64,000 bases of DNA, from the NCBI RefSeq assembly GCF_000963965.1, contig NZ_BAMX01000035.1, positions 1 through 64,000 of the forward strand. The letters run 5' to 3'. Below, piece after piece: positions 17,539-26,536 of the stretch. Each line of letters begins with the position of its first letter. Within the stretch, counting starts at the first letter, position 1. The notes under the pieces were generated by a model that saw nothing but the letters and a program-made list of their open reading frames with translations, ran no database searches and was not told the DNA's origin. Position numbers and translations under genes: made by a program. The DNA is from Acetobacter orientalis. Lineage in GTDB: Bacteria > Pseudomonadota > Alphaproteobacteria > Acetobacterales > Acetobacteraceae.

Positions 17539-17667
17539 CGAACACGGAGTCAGCGTTTCATTAAAAGCATTTTTATTGGCGCACCTGCGGGATATCTGTA
17601 TCTCAAAGAGTCATGATCGATTCATCTGGATGCAGCCTTTTGTGTGTGCTTGCCGGGGGTAACGCAC

Positions 17668-20600
17668 ATGAATGAAATTGTCGTTACGGCGCTTAAAAAG
17701 CCGTATACGTTCGTGGTTCTCTCTATCCTTATTTTGGTGTTTGGCATCAGAGGGATATTTTCTACACCAACGGACGTGTTTCCGAGCATCAAGATTCCGG
17801 TGGTGGCCGTGGTCTGGACGTATACGGGCCTTATGCCCGAAGATATGTCTGGCCGTGTGGTGTATTATTACGAACGTGCACTGACCGCCACGGTTAACAA
17901 TATTGAACATATTGAAAGCCAGTCTTATTACGGGCGTGGTATTGTAAAAATCTTCTTCCAGCCGGGTACGGATACAGCCGTTGCGCAAACACAGATTACC
18001 TCTGTGTCGCAAACGGTTATTAAGCAAATGCCCACCGGCTCTACGCCGCCGCTGGTTTTAACGTATAACGCGTCTTCTGTGCCGGTTATTACGTTGCAGG
18101 TGTCTTCCACCTCCATGACCGCGTCTCAGATTTACGATATGTCTTCCAACCTCATTCGTCCGGCCCTTGTGTCTGTGGCGGGGGCGGCTATTCCTAACCC
18201 TTACGGTGGGCAGCCCGGCAATATTATGGTCGATCTCGACCCTATTAAATTGCTGGCCCACAAGCTCTCACCTGTTGATGTTTCAAAAGCGTTAAACAGC
18301 CAGAACATTGTGCTACCCGCAGGTGACCAGCGCATTGGCACGTTTGACTGGATGGTGCAGACCAACGCCTCACCCCGCGCGCTTGATGAGTTGAACATGA
18401 TCCCCATTAAACAAGTGGGGAACGCCGTTGTGCGCTTGCAAGACGTGGCATGGGTGCACCAAGGCGGGCCACCACAAACCAACCTTGTGCTGGTTAAAGG
18501 CCAGCAAGGTGTGTTGATTGTGGTGATGAAAAGCGGTGATGCCTCAACCCTTCAGGTTGTGTCTGGCGTTAAGGAGCTTTTGCCCGGCATTGTTAAAACG
18601 TTGCCGCCGGGGGTCAGCATTAAGGTGCTGAACGATGCCTCTACCTTCGTGAAAGAGTCCGTGCAGGACGTGCTGCGCGAAATGTTTACCGCAGCCTGCC
18701 TGACAGGCCTTGTGGTGCTGCTCTTTTTGGGGTCTTGGCGCTCTACCGTTATTATTGCCACCTCTATTCCGCTGGCTATGCTGTGCTCCATTATTGGGCT
18801 TGGTTGGGCTGGGCAGACCATTAACGTTATGACCCTTGGTGGTCTTGCGCTGGCCGTGGGTATTTTGGTCGATGATGCCACGGTGATGATCGAAAATATC
18901 GATGCACACCTTGAGATGGATAAAGATCTGGAAACGGCCATTATTGATGCCGCCAACCAGATTGTTATTCCCACTTTTGTCTCGACCATGTGTATCTGTA
19001 TTGTCTGGATGCCGCTTTTCCAGCTTACGGGTGTTGCGGGCTGGTTGTTTATGCCCATGGCAGAAGCAATCATTTTTGCCATGATCGCCTCCTTCATTCT
19101 GTCGCGTACTTTGGTGCCAACAATGGCCAAATATATGCTGGCAGCGCAGGTGGCGGCACACGCCCATGGCCCACAAGAACCAAAAACCATTTTTGGGCGC
19201 TTCCAAAAGGGGTTTGAGCGTAAATTTGAGCAGTTTAGGCATTCTTACCATGAACTGCTTAAACATTTGGTGAGCGTGCGGGCTACGTTTGTGCCGGTGT
19301 TTGTGCTTTGCTCACTGGGGTCTTTGGGGCTGTTGTTTTTTGTGGGGCAAGACTTCTTCCCCGAAATTAACTCAGATGCCATGGCCATTCATATGCGCGC
19401 GCCACTTGGCACCAAACTGTCTGAGTCAGGTAAAATTTCGCAGCTTATTAATGACGAAATTGAGCGCACACTCTCTGGGCAGGTTGAAAGTATTGTTGAT
19501 AACTGCGGCCTGCCGTTTAGCCCGCTTAATCAGGCCTTTATTCCAACCCCAACGGTTGGCACGCAAGACTGCGATATTACGGTGTCTCTTAAAGATGCAG
19601 ACTCTCCGGTGGCTGAATACCGCAAACTGCTGCGCCACAATTTAGGTGAGAAATTTCCTGGCACGCAAATTTCGTTCCTGCCGGGTGACCTGACAGCTAA
19701 AATTCTTAACTTTGGTTTACCTGCCCCTATAGATGTGCAGATTATTGGGCGGAACCTGAATGAAAACTTCCGGTTTGCAAACCGCTTGGCAGACCGCCTG
19801 CGCCATGTAACCGGCCTTACCGATATTTCCGTACAACAACCCATGACCACTCCTACACTTAGGGTTAATGCGCGGCGTACTTACGCATTAGGTACGGGCA
19901 TTACGGAATCTGACATTGCGAACAACGCCCTTGTGTCTTTGTCTGGTAGTTCTCAGGTGGGGCAGGTGTACTGGCTGGATACGAAGTCAGGTGTGTCGCA
20001 TCTGATTGATATTCAAACGCCCGCCACCTTCCTGCAAACCCTGAACGACCTGGAGCTGACCCCCATTGATAAAGGGGACGGCAACTCAAATGGCCAAAGC
20101 CCGCAAATTTTGGGTGGGTTAAGCCATATCGAGCAAATTGGAACACCGGGCGAAATTTCGCATTACAATATTATGCCGGTGTTTGACATCTATGCCACAA
20201 ACGAAGGCATAGACCTTGGCACGGTCTCGCGTGAAGTGGGGCGTATTGTTGATGAAATACGCCCAGACTTACCGCGTGGCTCGACACTAGAAGTGCGCGG
20301 GCAGGCCGTAACCATGAACAGTGCCTACGCCCAGTTGCTGGGTGGTTTGGCCATGTCTGTGCTGCTGGTTTACCTGCTTATTGTGGTTAACTTCCAGTCT
20401 TGGCTTGACCCGTTTATTATTATCACAGCGCTTCCCGGTGCGTTGGCCGGTATTTCATGGAGCCTGTTCCTAACGCATACAACCCTGTCTGTGCCTGCGC
20501 TTACGGGGGCTATTATGTGTATGGGTACGGCTACGGCTAATGCCATTCTGGTTGTATCGTTTGCGCGAGAGCGGCTGGAAGAACATGGTGATGCCATTGC

Positions 20601-20838
20601 CGCAGCGCTTGAGGCCGGGTTTGAGCGTATTCGGCCAGTGCTTATGACAGCTTCGGCCATGATTATTGGTATGTTGCCAATGTCTATTAGTAATTCACAG
20701 AACGCACCGCTGGGTAAGGCGGTTATGGGCGGCCTTTTGGTGGCTACTGTGGCTACCTTGCTGTTTGTGCCGTGTGTGTTCGCCATGCTGCATAACCGTA
20801 AAAAACCAGAGACGACGGTAGAGGGAGAAAGCGCATGA
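17668..20838 (+). CDS. RND-type efflux pump permease
   Basis: Proton-driven inner membrane transporter, 1056 aa, about 12 helices with two large periplasmic loops, part of a tripartite envelope pump. The proton-relay motif GILVDDATVMIENIDAH is near residue 400. N-terminal TDVFPSIKIPVV and C-terminal GTATANAILVVSFARER are typical. ATG 17668 is chosen with GGGGGTAA just upstream; an in-frame GTG 24 nt earlier is weaker. The gene is first in an operon pump-adaptor-outer membrane factor, each junction overlapping by 4 nt. Substrate unknown. Confidence 0.93.
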   Translation: MNEIVVTALKKPYTFVVLSILILVFGIRGIFSTPTDVFPSIKIPVVAVVWTYTGLMPEDMSGRVVYYYERALTATVNNIEHIESQSYYGRGIVKIFFQPGTDTAVAQTQITSVSQTVIKQMPTGSTPPLVLTYNASSVPVITLQVSSTSMTASQIYDMSSNLIRPALVSVAGAAIPNPYGGQPGNIMVDLDPIKLLAHKLSPVDVSKALNSQNIVLPAGDQRIGTFDWMVQTNASPRALDELNMIPIKQVGNAVVRLQDVAWVHQGGPPQTNLVLVKGQQGVLIVVMKSGDASTLQVVSGVKELLPGIVKTLPPGVSIKVLNDASTFVKESVQDVLREMFTAACLTGLVVLLFLGSWRSTVIIATSIPLAMLCSIIGLGWAGQTINVMTLGGLALAVGILVDDATVMIENIDAHLEMDKDLETAIIDAANQIVIPTFVSTMCICIVWMPLFQLTGVAGWLFMPMAEAIIFAMIASFILSRTLVPTMAKYMLAAQVAAHAHGPQEPKTIFGRFQKGFERKFEQFRHSYHELLKHLVSVRATFVPVFVLCSLGSLGLLFFVGQDFFPEINSDAMAIHMRAPLGTKLSESGKISQLINDEIERTLSGQVESIVDNCGLPFSPLNQAFIPTPTVGTQDCDITVSLKDADSPVAEYRKLLRHNLGEKFPGTQISFLPGDLTAKILNFGLPAPIDVQIIGRNLNENFRFANRLADRLRHVTGLTDISVQQPMTTPTLRVNARRTYALGTGITESDIANNALVSLSGSSQVGQVYWLDTKSGVSHLIDIQTPATFLQTLNDLELTPIDKGDGNSNGQSPQILGGLSHIEQIGTPGEISHYNIMPVFDIYATNEGIDLGTVSREVGRIVDEIRPDLPRGSTLEVRGQAVTMNSAYAQLLGGLAMSVLLVYLLIVVNFQSWLDPFIIITALPGALAGISWSLFLTHTTLSVPALTGAIMCMGTATANAILVVSFARERLEEHGDAIAAALEAGFERIRPVLMTASAMIIGMLPMSISNSQNAPLGKAVMGGLLVATVATLLFVPCVFAMLHNRKKPETTVEGESA

Positions 20839-22175
20839 GCGCGCAGAATAACGGCAGTCATGACCAAAACGGCGTTCATGGCACGCAAAACCCTCCGCCA
20901 GCTAACCGGCGTAAACTGGGCCTTATTATTGTGGCTGGGGTTGCGGGCGTTTTGGCGGTAGTGGGTATTGTCCAGCGGCACTCCCACTACATGGATTTGG
21001 CGCAAGAAACAGCGGTAAATGCAACGCCTGCGGTGCAGGTTATTTACCCGCAGCCGGGCCCAAATGAGCGTAAGCTCTCGCTGCCGGCTAATATTGCAGC
21101 GTGGTATCAAGCACCTATTTACGCGCAGGTCTCTGGCTACGTAAAAATGTGGTACAAAGACTTTGGGGCGCAGGTTAAGGCTGGTGATATGCTGGCCGAA
21201 ATCGACACCCCCGGTCTGGACGCGCAATATGCAGCGGCCAAAGCGAACCTGAATGTTGCGCAGGCCCGTTATAAACTGGCCCAGATAACCGCCAAACGCT
21301 GGAAAGCCTTGCAAGGTACCCAAGCTGTTTCCCAGCAGGAAGTAGACGTGCAGGCTGCCAACGCTGAAGCCCAGAAAGCTCAGGTAGAAGCGGCTGAACA
21401 TGAGGTTGAGCGCTTTGCAGCCCTAGAGGGGTTTAAGCGTATTGTTGCCCCCTTTGATGGCATTGTGACCTCACGTTTTGCAGACGTGGGTGATTACGTA
21501 AATGCTGGCCGGGGTGATGTTGATGCGCGCGGCAATGCAACAGAACTGTTTAGCGTAGCAGACGTACACGCCATGCGTGTGTTTGTGGCTGTGCCACAAG
21601 ACTATGCCGATATTATCTCCCCCCGCTTAGAGGCAGACCTGTCTATTCCGCAATATCCAGACCGTACGTTTAAAGCCAAATTTTTGGCTACGGCTACAGC
21701 CTTTAATGCGTCTACCCGTACCGTGACCACAGAACTGACCATAGACAACAAGTCTGGTGAGTTGTGGCCTAACTCTTACGCCACGGCGCATTTTAAAGCA
21801 CCGGGCGACCCCGATATGCTTATTTTGCCAGAAGGCGCGCTGGTTTTCCGGGCAGAGGGCACACAGGTTGCTGTGGTAGATGATTCAGACCATGTGCATT
21901 TGGTTAACGTTACGGTGGGGACTAACCTTGGTACTACGCTGCAAATTCTGCGCGGTGTAAAAAAGACAGACCGTATTATTAACAACCCTTCTGCCGGTTT
22001 GCTTGATGGGCAAAAGGTGCGGGTTGTTAAGGGTACCCCGGGGTATAACATGCCCAGCAAAAAGCCGGAGCCTGCTGCCAAAGCCACTACCGCAGACGAC
22101 AGCCACGCCAAAGACGACACACGCGCTATGCCAGAAGATAACGCGCCCCCACCAGAAGCCGGAGGCCGCCAATGA
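20835..22175 (+). CDS. RND efflux periplasmic adaptor (HlyD/MFP family)
   Basis: Membrane fusion protein linking pump and outer membrane factor, 446 aa. A polar N-terminal tail of about 25 residues is followed by one membrane helix (about 27-46). The lipoyl halves YAQVSGYVKMWYKDFGAQVKAGD and IVAPFDGIVTSRFADVGDYV flank a helical hairpin rich in Ala/Gln/Glu. The C-terminal 40 residues are Pro/Ala/Lys/Asp-rich and probably disordered. It overlaps the pump by ATGA and the next gene by ATGA. Confidence 0.93.
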   Translation: MSAQNNGSHDQNGVHGTQNPPPANRRKLGLIIVAGVAGVLAVVGIVQRHSHYMDLAQETAVNATPAVQVIYPQPGPNERKLSLPANIAAWYQAPIYAQVSGYVKMWYKDFGAQVKAGDMLAEIDTPGLDAQYAAAKANLNVAQARYKLAQITAKRWKALQGTQAVSQQEVDVQAANAEAQKAQVEAAEHEVERFAALEGFKRIVAPFDGIVTSRFADVGDYVNAGRGDVDARGNATELFSVADVHAMRVFVAVPQDYADIISPRLEADLSIPQYPDRTFKAKFLATATAFNASTRTVTTELTIDNKSGELWPNSYATAHFKAPGDPDMLILPEGALVFRAEGTQVAVVDDSDHVHLVNVTVGTNLGTTLQILRGVKKTDRIINNPSAGLLDGQKVRVVKGTPGYNMPSKKPEPAAKATTADDSHAKDDTRAMPEDNAPPPEAGGRQ

Positions 22176-23752
22176 TGCGTAACACGCAGCAGCGTGGTTT
22201 AAGGCGTGGTGGGCTGGTTGTCGCGTTGTCGTTGGCAACTATGCTGTCTGGCTGTGATATGGCCCCACGCTACAAGCCAACCCCGCTTAAACTGCCTGAA
22301 AGCTGGGGCAACACGGGCGTATTAAAGGCCGCCAGTCCGTCTGATGCCGCTATACGCTCAGATTGGTGGACAATGCTGGGCGACCCGGTGCTAAACCAGC
22401 TTGAAGCACAGGCCATGCGCCTAAACCCAGACCTGCAAGCACAGGCAGAGGCCTTCATGCAGGCGCGGGATGTGGCAATGGAAGCCAAGTCTCACCTTTA
22501 CCCGCAGCTTAATGGCGGGGCAGGGGGTGAGAAGTATAAAGGCTCCAGACATAGGCTTTGGCGGGGTGGTACCTCTCAGGGGCCTATTTATATGTCGTCC
22601 GAGCAATATTCGGCTACGGCAACGTGGGAGCCTGATTTCTGGTCGGCTATTCGTAACAGAGTGCGCATGACCAAGCAGCGCACAGAAGAGGCCGCAGCAG
22701 ATTATGCGTTGGCGCGTTTGAGCCTACAGGCCGAACTGGCAAGTGACTACGTGGTGCTGCGCGGGCTAGATGCGCAAAGTGCTGTGTACCGTGATTCCAT
22801 ACGCTACTACCAAACCGCAGTGCAGGTTACCAAAATGCGTCTGGCTGGGGCTATTGCTCCGGGTATGGACGTGTCTCGTGCAGAAGCGCAGCTTTATACA
22901 ACCCAAGCGCAAGAGACAGACATTCAAACCCAGCGCGAGGTTATGGAGCATGCCATAGCGGTGCTGGTTAATCAGGCGCCCGCTACCTTCCATATTGCGC
23001 CTACCACGCGCCTTAATTTTACAGAAATACAGCCCCCTGTGGCGCTACCCGCCACTTTGCTGGAGCGCAGGCCAGACATTGCGGCATCTGAGCGGCGTAT
23101 GGCGCAAGCTAACAGGGCTATTGGTGTTTCTCGTGCGGCCTTCTACCCGCACGTAACCTTCAATGCCATGACCGGTTTTATGGATAGAGGGTTCGATCTG
23201 GCATCGCTTTCTAACTCTATGTACCAGTTTGGGGTGCAGGCGCTTATGCCGTTGTTCCAAGGCGGTTTGCGGCGTGCCGAGTTGCAGCGTAACTGGTCGC
23301 AGTACCGGCAGCAGGAAGATGAGTATCGCTCAACGGTTCTTAGCGCCTTTCAGGAGGTGCAAGATAACCTGACACGCACAACGCGCTTGAAAACCGAGGC
23401 CGCGCAGCAAAGTAACGCGGTTGACGCTGCTTTACGCACCCAGAACATGACCATGGCGCTTTATACAGGTGGTCTCACCAACTATCTGGACGTGGTGGTG
23501 GCGCAGGTGGCGGCATTGCAGGCACGTATTGCGCTGGTGCAGGTGCAAACCCGTGCGGTAGATGCGCGCGTTGAGCTTATCCGGGCCTTAGGCGGCGGTT
23601 GGTCTCGGGCTGAATTGCCCAAGTCTAATGAAATTATGCCCTTCCACCCACTTCAGTACGGTAATCTGCGGCATGCAGCGCCTGTGGCGGGTATTACCAC
23701 GCAGGCAGACCCGGCCGCAGCTAACCTTGTTGGGGAACAAAAAACACCCTAA
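22172..23752 (+). CDS. RND efflux outer membrane lipoprotein (NodT/OprM type)
   Basis: TolC-like outer membrane channel, 526 aa. A lipoprotein signal peptide ends at MLSGC (Cys near residue 27). Typical motifs: WWTMLGDPVLNQLEAQA near 65, TWEPDFWSAIRNRVR near 150, LLERRPDIAASERRMAQANRAIGVSRAAFYP near 295-325, and a late TGGLTNYLDVVVAQ. It completes the efflux operon under the two-component system. Its stop is only 137 nt before rplK. Confidence 0.93.
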   Translation: MMRNTQQRGLRRGGLVVALSLATMLSGCDMAPRYKPTPLKLPESWGNTGVLKAASPSDAAIRSDWWTMLGDPVLNQLEAQAMRLNPDLQAQAEAFMQARDVAMEAKSHLYPQLNGGAGGEKYKGSRHRLWRGGTSQGPIYMSSEQYSATATWEPDFWSAIRNRVRMTKQRTEEAAADYALARLSLQAELASDYVVLRGLDAQSAVYRDSIRYYQTAVQVTKMRLAGAIAPGMDVSRAEAQLYTTQAQETDIQTQREVMEHAIAVLVNQAPATFHIAPTTRLNFTEIQPPVALPATLLERRPDIAASERRMAQANRAIGVSRAAFYPHVTFNAMTGFMDRGFDLASLSNSMYQFGVQALMPLFQGGLRRAELQRNWSQYRQQEDEYRSTVLSAFQEVQDNLTRTTRLKTEAAQQSNAVDAALRTQNMTMALYTGGLTNYLDVVVAQVAALQARIALVQVQTRAVDARVELIRALGGGWSRAELPKSNEIMPFHPLQYGNLRHAAPVAGITTQADPAAANLVGEQKTP

Positions 23753-23889
23753 CCCCTTGACAGTGGAGTGTTGCCCCGGTAAGCGCGGCACTCCAATCGG
23801 AACGCGGGAGGTTTGACTCGTGCCATGCCTTGTGTGGCGCGGAGTGTGCCGTAAACCGCGGTCTGGGTTCAACAAAAGGAGTCCCGGAT
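23753..23889 (+). promoter_or_regulatory. rplK leader with candidate promoter and hairpin
   Basis: A consensus TTGACA (23757-23762) lies just after the efflux operon; 17 nt later is only TAAGCG, a poor -10, so the promoter call is weak. An inverted repeat (23764-23774 with 23785-23795, two G-U pairs, 10-nt loop) overlaps it. It has no T run and could instead be an RNA structure at the end of the efflux transcript. In other bacteria L1 represses rplK-rplA by binding the leader; whether this sequence mimics the 23S L1 site needs folding. Confidence 0.35.
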
Positions 23890-24321
23890 ATGGCCAAAAA
23901 AGTTGTTGGCTACATCAAGCTTCAGATTCCTGCTGGTAAGGCTAATCCCTCACCACCAGTAGGTCCAGCGCTCGGTCAGCGCGGTCTGAACATCATGCAG
24001 TTCTGTAAAGAATTTAACGCCAAGACCCAGGGTCTTGAGCCAGGTATGCCGATTCCGGTCGTTATTACCGCTTATGCAGACCGTACGTTCAGCTTCATCA
24101 CCAAAACCCCGCCGAACACGTACTTCCTGCTGAAAGCTGCTAAAATTTCTAAAGGCAGCCAGACTGTTGGTAAAAGTGCTGCTGTTGGCAAGGTGGCCAT
24201 GGATCAGCTCCGTGAGATTGCTGAGCAGAAATTCAAAGACATGAACGCCAACGATATCGATGGTGCAGTTCGGATGCTGGTTGGCTCCGCACGCTCCATG
24301 GGTCTGACGGTGGAGGGCTGA
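23890..24321 (+). CDS. rplK: 50S ribosomal protein L11
   Basis: 143-aa stalk-base protein that binds the GTPase-associated region of 23S rRNA and contacts elongation factors. Recognised from [18 protein letters not shown], the [11 protein letters not shown] loop and FITKTPP; the C-terminal rRNA-binding domain ends in [14 protein letters not shown] 23890 matches the conserved N-terminus, with AAAAGGAG upstream; longer in-frame starts are not needed. First gene of the block, followed after 4 nt by rplA. Confidence 0.98.
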   Translation: MAKKVVGYIKLQIPAGKANPSPPVGPALGQRGLNIMQFCKEFNAKTQGLEPGMPIPVVITAYADRTFSFITKTPPNTYFLLKAAKISKGSQTVGKSAAVGKVAMDQLREIAEQKFKDMNANDIDGAVRMLVGSARSMGLTVEG

Positions 24322-24325
24322 GAGC

Positions 24326-25018
24326 ATGGCTACCAATAAGCGTCACGCCGCTGCTCAGGCAAAAGTAAACCGCACTCAGGCTTATGGTCTGGACGAAGCA
24401 ATTGCTCTGGTTAAGGGTAATGCTACGGCTAAGTTTGACGAAACGATCGAAATTTCCCTGAACTTGGGTATCGATCCGCGTCATGCTGACCAGATGGTTC
24501 GTGGTTTTGTGTCTCTGCCAAATGGCACAGGTAAAACTCTGCGCGTTGGCGTGTTTGCTCGCGGTGCTAAAGCTGAAGAAGCTCAGGCCGCTGGTGCAGA
24601 CGTTGTCGGTGCAGAAGACCTGATGGAAAAAGTGCAGGCTGGCGAAATCAACTTCGACCGCTGCATTGCAACACCAGACATGATGGCTCTTGTGGGTCGT
24701 CTTGGTAAAATCCTTGGTCCACGTGGTCTGATGCCAAACCCTAAGCTTGGCACCGTGACAATGGACGTTAAGGGCGCTATTGAAGCTGCTAAGTCTGGCC
24801 AGGTTGAATACCGCGCTGAAAAAGCTGGTATTGTTCATGCTGGTGTTGGTAAGGCCTCTTTCGATGCCGCTAAGCTGGCTGAAAACGTACGTGCATTTGT
24901 TGATGCCGTGCAGAAAGCCCGCCCAACTGGCGCAAAAGGCACCTACATGAAGAAGGCTGCTCTGTCTTCTACCATGGGGCCTGGCGTTCAGCTGGATCTC
25001 TCAGCTTTCGCTGGCTGA
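24326..25018 (+). CDS. rplA: 50S ribosomal protein L1
   Basis: 230-aa protein of the L1 stalk, which moves deacylated tRNA out of the E site; in many bacteria also the repressor of rplKA. Signature [17 protein letters not shown] near residues 128-145 and [16 protein letters not shown] near 47-62. GGAGGG in the end of rplK serves as ribosome site, so the pair is probably translationally coupled. A hairpin with TTTT lies just beyond the stop. Confidence 0.98.
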   Translation: MATNKRHAAAQAKVNRTQAYGLDEAIALVKGNATAKFDETIEISLNLGIDPRHADQMVRGFVSLPNGTGKTLRVGVFARGAKAEEAQAAGADVVGAEDLMEKVQAGEINFDRCIATPDMMALVGRLGKILGPRGLMPNPKLGTVTMDVKGAIEAAKSGQVEYRAEKAGIVHAGVGKASFDAAKLAENVRAFVDAVQKARPTGAKGTYMKKAALSSTMGPGVQLDLSAFAG

Positions 25019-25031
25019 GTTTTGAATGTTG

Positions 25032-25062
25032 CCACGCTTTGGCTTTGCTAAGGCGTGGTTTT
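25032..25062 (+). terminator. Terminator-like hairpin after rplA
   Basis: CCACGC/GCGTGG stem (25032-25037 with 25053-25058), which can extend inward by weaker pairs, followed by TTTTC. It may separate rplKA from rplJL partially or fully. Confidence 0.5.
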
Positions 25063-25300
25063 CATAGGGGTGTTGGAGCAATCTAATGTCCCGACCTGTC
25101 CGAGACCGCACGCGGCGTATGTCTTAATAAGCCTTTTAGGGTTTGCGGGTGGTAAGATGGGGATGCTGGTTGCTAATCGTTTTTGCGGTGGCTCCGGGTG
25201 TTCCGTTTAAAGGACAGGCGAGCAGAGTTTTGTGGTGGTCATAAAACTCTATAGGGCAACCCGTTCTGCGTTGGTGTTACGCCAAACAGAACAAGACGGA
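25063..25300 (+). promoter_or_regulatory. Leader of rplJ-rplL, likely L10 autoregulatory region
   Basis: About 240 nt without a gene before rplJ. Such leaders in proteobacteria carry the L10(L12)4 repression site with a kink-turn. The CCGAGACCGCACGCGG and following GCCTTTTAGGGTTTGCGGG segments (about 25098-25150) resemble alphaproteobacterial rplJ leaders, as I recall them. The assignment is by position and partial resemblance. Confidence 0.45.
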
Positions 25301-25308
25301 GACGGGAT

Positions 25309-25833
25309 TTGAACCGTACGGAAAAGCGGGACTTCATTGCTTCCCTTGCCGCCGTGTTTGCCGAAACGTCCATGGTTGTGGTTACCCGTAATGACGGGCT
25401 GACCGTGGCTGATGTGACGGATCTGCGACGCAAAGTGCGTGCAGCGGGCGCAACGTATAAAGTCGCGAAAAACCGGCTGGCAACTCTCGCCCTGGATGGG
25501 ACCCAGTTCGACGGCATTAAGCCACTGCTTAAAGGCCCGACCGCGCTTGCGTGGGCGGAAGACCCTGTTGCAGTAGCAAAGGTGGTCGTCGAGTTCGCCA
25601 AAACCAATGACAAGCTTGTGCTGCTCGGTGGTTCTCTTGGCTCTCAGGTGCTTAGCGCCGATGGAGTTAAGGCTCTTGCCGAACTGCCGTCTCTGGATAC
25701 GCTGCGCGCGCAGCTCGTGGGTCTTATCTCCACGCCCGCTACGCGCATCGCTGGCGTTACTCAGGCGCCGGCTGCTCAGCTTGCTCGGGTTTTTGGGGCC
25801 TATGCCAAAACGGGTGAGGCGGAAGCCGCCTAA
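25309..25833 (+). CDS. rplJ: 50S ribosomal protein L10
   Basis: 174-aa base of the L7/L12 stalk. Recognised by [12 protein letters not shown] at the start, [22 protein letters not shown] near 25-45 and KNRLATLAL near 55. The start codon is TTG (25309), supported by GGAG 7 nt upstream and by the conserved N-terminus; no nearby ATG fits. The C-terminal helix that carries L7/L12 dimers is Ala-rich. Regulation by the leader is expected. Confidence 0.97.
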   Translation: MNRTEKRDFIASLAAVFAETSMVVVTRNDGLTVADVTDLRRKVRAAGATYKVAKNRLATLALDGTQFDGIKPLLKGPTALAWAEDPVAVAKVVVEFAKTNDKLVLLGGSLGSQVLSADGVKALAELPSLDTLRAQLVGLISTPATRIAGVTQAPAAQLARVFGAYAKTGEAEAA

Positions 25834-25930
25834 CTCATGCACCTATTCGGGTGTATGTTTCTCTTAAGGCCGGCCTCTTTTGTTGGGGGTTGTGCTTTGC
25901 AAACCAGTGTTTATATTAGGAAGTCTAATC

Positions 25931-26305
25931 ATGGCTGATCTTAACAAGCTCGTTGACGAACTGTCTGCTCTGACGGTTCTTGAAGCTGCTGAACTCTCCA
26001 AGCTGCTGGAAGAAAAATGGGGCGTTTCTGCCGCTGCTCCAGTTGCTGTTGCTGCTGGCCCAGCCGCTGCTGCCGCTGCTCCTGCTGAAGAAAAAACCGA
26101 ATTTGACGTGATTCTTGCCAAAGCTGGCGACAAAAAAATCAACGTCATTAAGGAAATCCGTGGCATCACCGGTCTTGGCCTGAAAGAAGCTAAAGACCTG
26201 GTTGAAGGCGCACCGAAGACCATTAAAGAAGGCGCAAGCAAAGACGAAGCCGAAAAAATCAAGAAGCTTCTTGAAGACAACGGCGCAAGCGTCGAAATCA
26301 AATAA
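25931..26305 (+). CDS. rplL: 50S ribosomal protein L7/L12
   Basis: 124-aa stalk protein that recruits and activates translation GTPases. N-terminal dimer domain ([27 protein letters not shown] split across about 3-29), an Ala/Pro hinge (about 34-55), and a C-terminal domain with [23 protein letters not shown] 25931 is preceded by AGGAAG; a longer in-frame start at 25880 would add a non-conserved N-terminus. It is present in several copies per ribosome, so strong translation is expected. Confidence 0.98.
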   Translation: MADLNKLVDELSALTVLEAAELSKLLEEKWGVSAAAPVAVAAGPAAAAAAPAEEKTEFDVILAKAGDKKINVIKEIRGITGLGLKEAKDLVEGAPKTIKEGASKDEAEKIKKLLEDNGASVEIK

Positions 26306-26464
26306 GTTCTCAACGCGTCTGCTGCTTTGGTGGCAGAGTGATGAGAAAAGGTTTTCGGGTAGGGGTGTTTGCCTCTGCCCGTTTGCCTGTTTCAGGTTCC
26401 TTAATCTGATACAGGTTTGATGCCGAAGGTTCCTTCGGTATAGAGTGTGGCCTACATAATAAGG

Positions 26465-26509
26465 TCGGACCATCAGGCCTGCGGGTAAGCGGCAGGCCTG
26501 ATGGTCCGA
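26465..26509 (+). promoter_or_regulatory. Perfect 18-bp hairpin in the rplL-rpoB intergenic region
   Basis: Bases 26465-26482 are the exact reverse complement of 26492-26509, with a 9-nt loop (GGGTAAGCG). There is no T run, so it is not a standard terminator. The position matches that of the attenuator and RNase III processing site known between rplL and rpoB in E. coli, so an RNase III target is plausible. It ends 27 nt before the rpoB start. Confidence 0.75.
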
Positions 26510-26536
26510 GTAAGTAAGGGCGGGGCAGGAGCGACG

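Noticed and set aside
20370-21401. Open frame of 343 codons antisense to the RND pump and adaptor
   Set aside because: Lies opposite two well-supported overlapping genes and has no family features.
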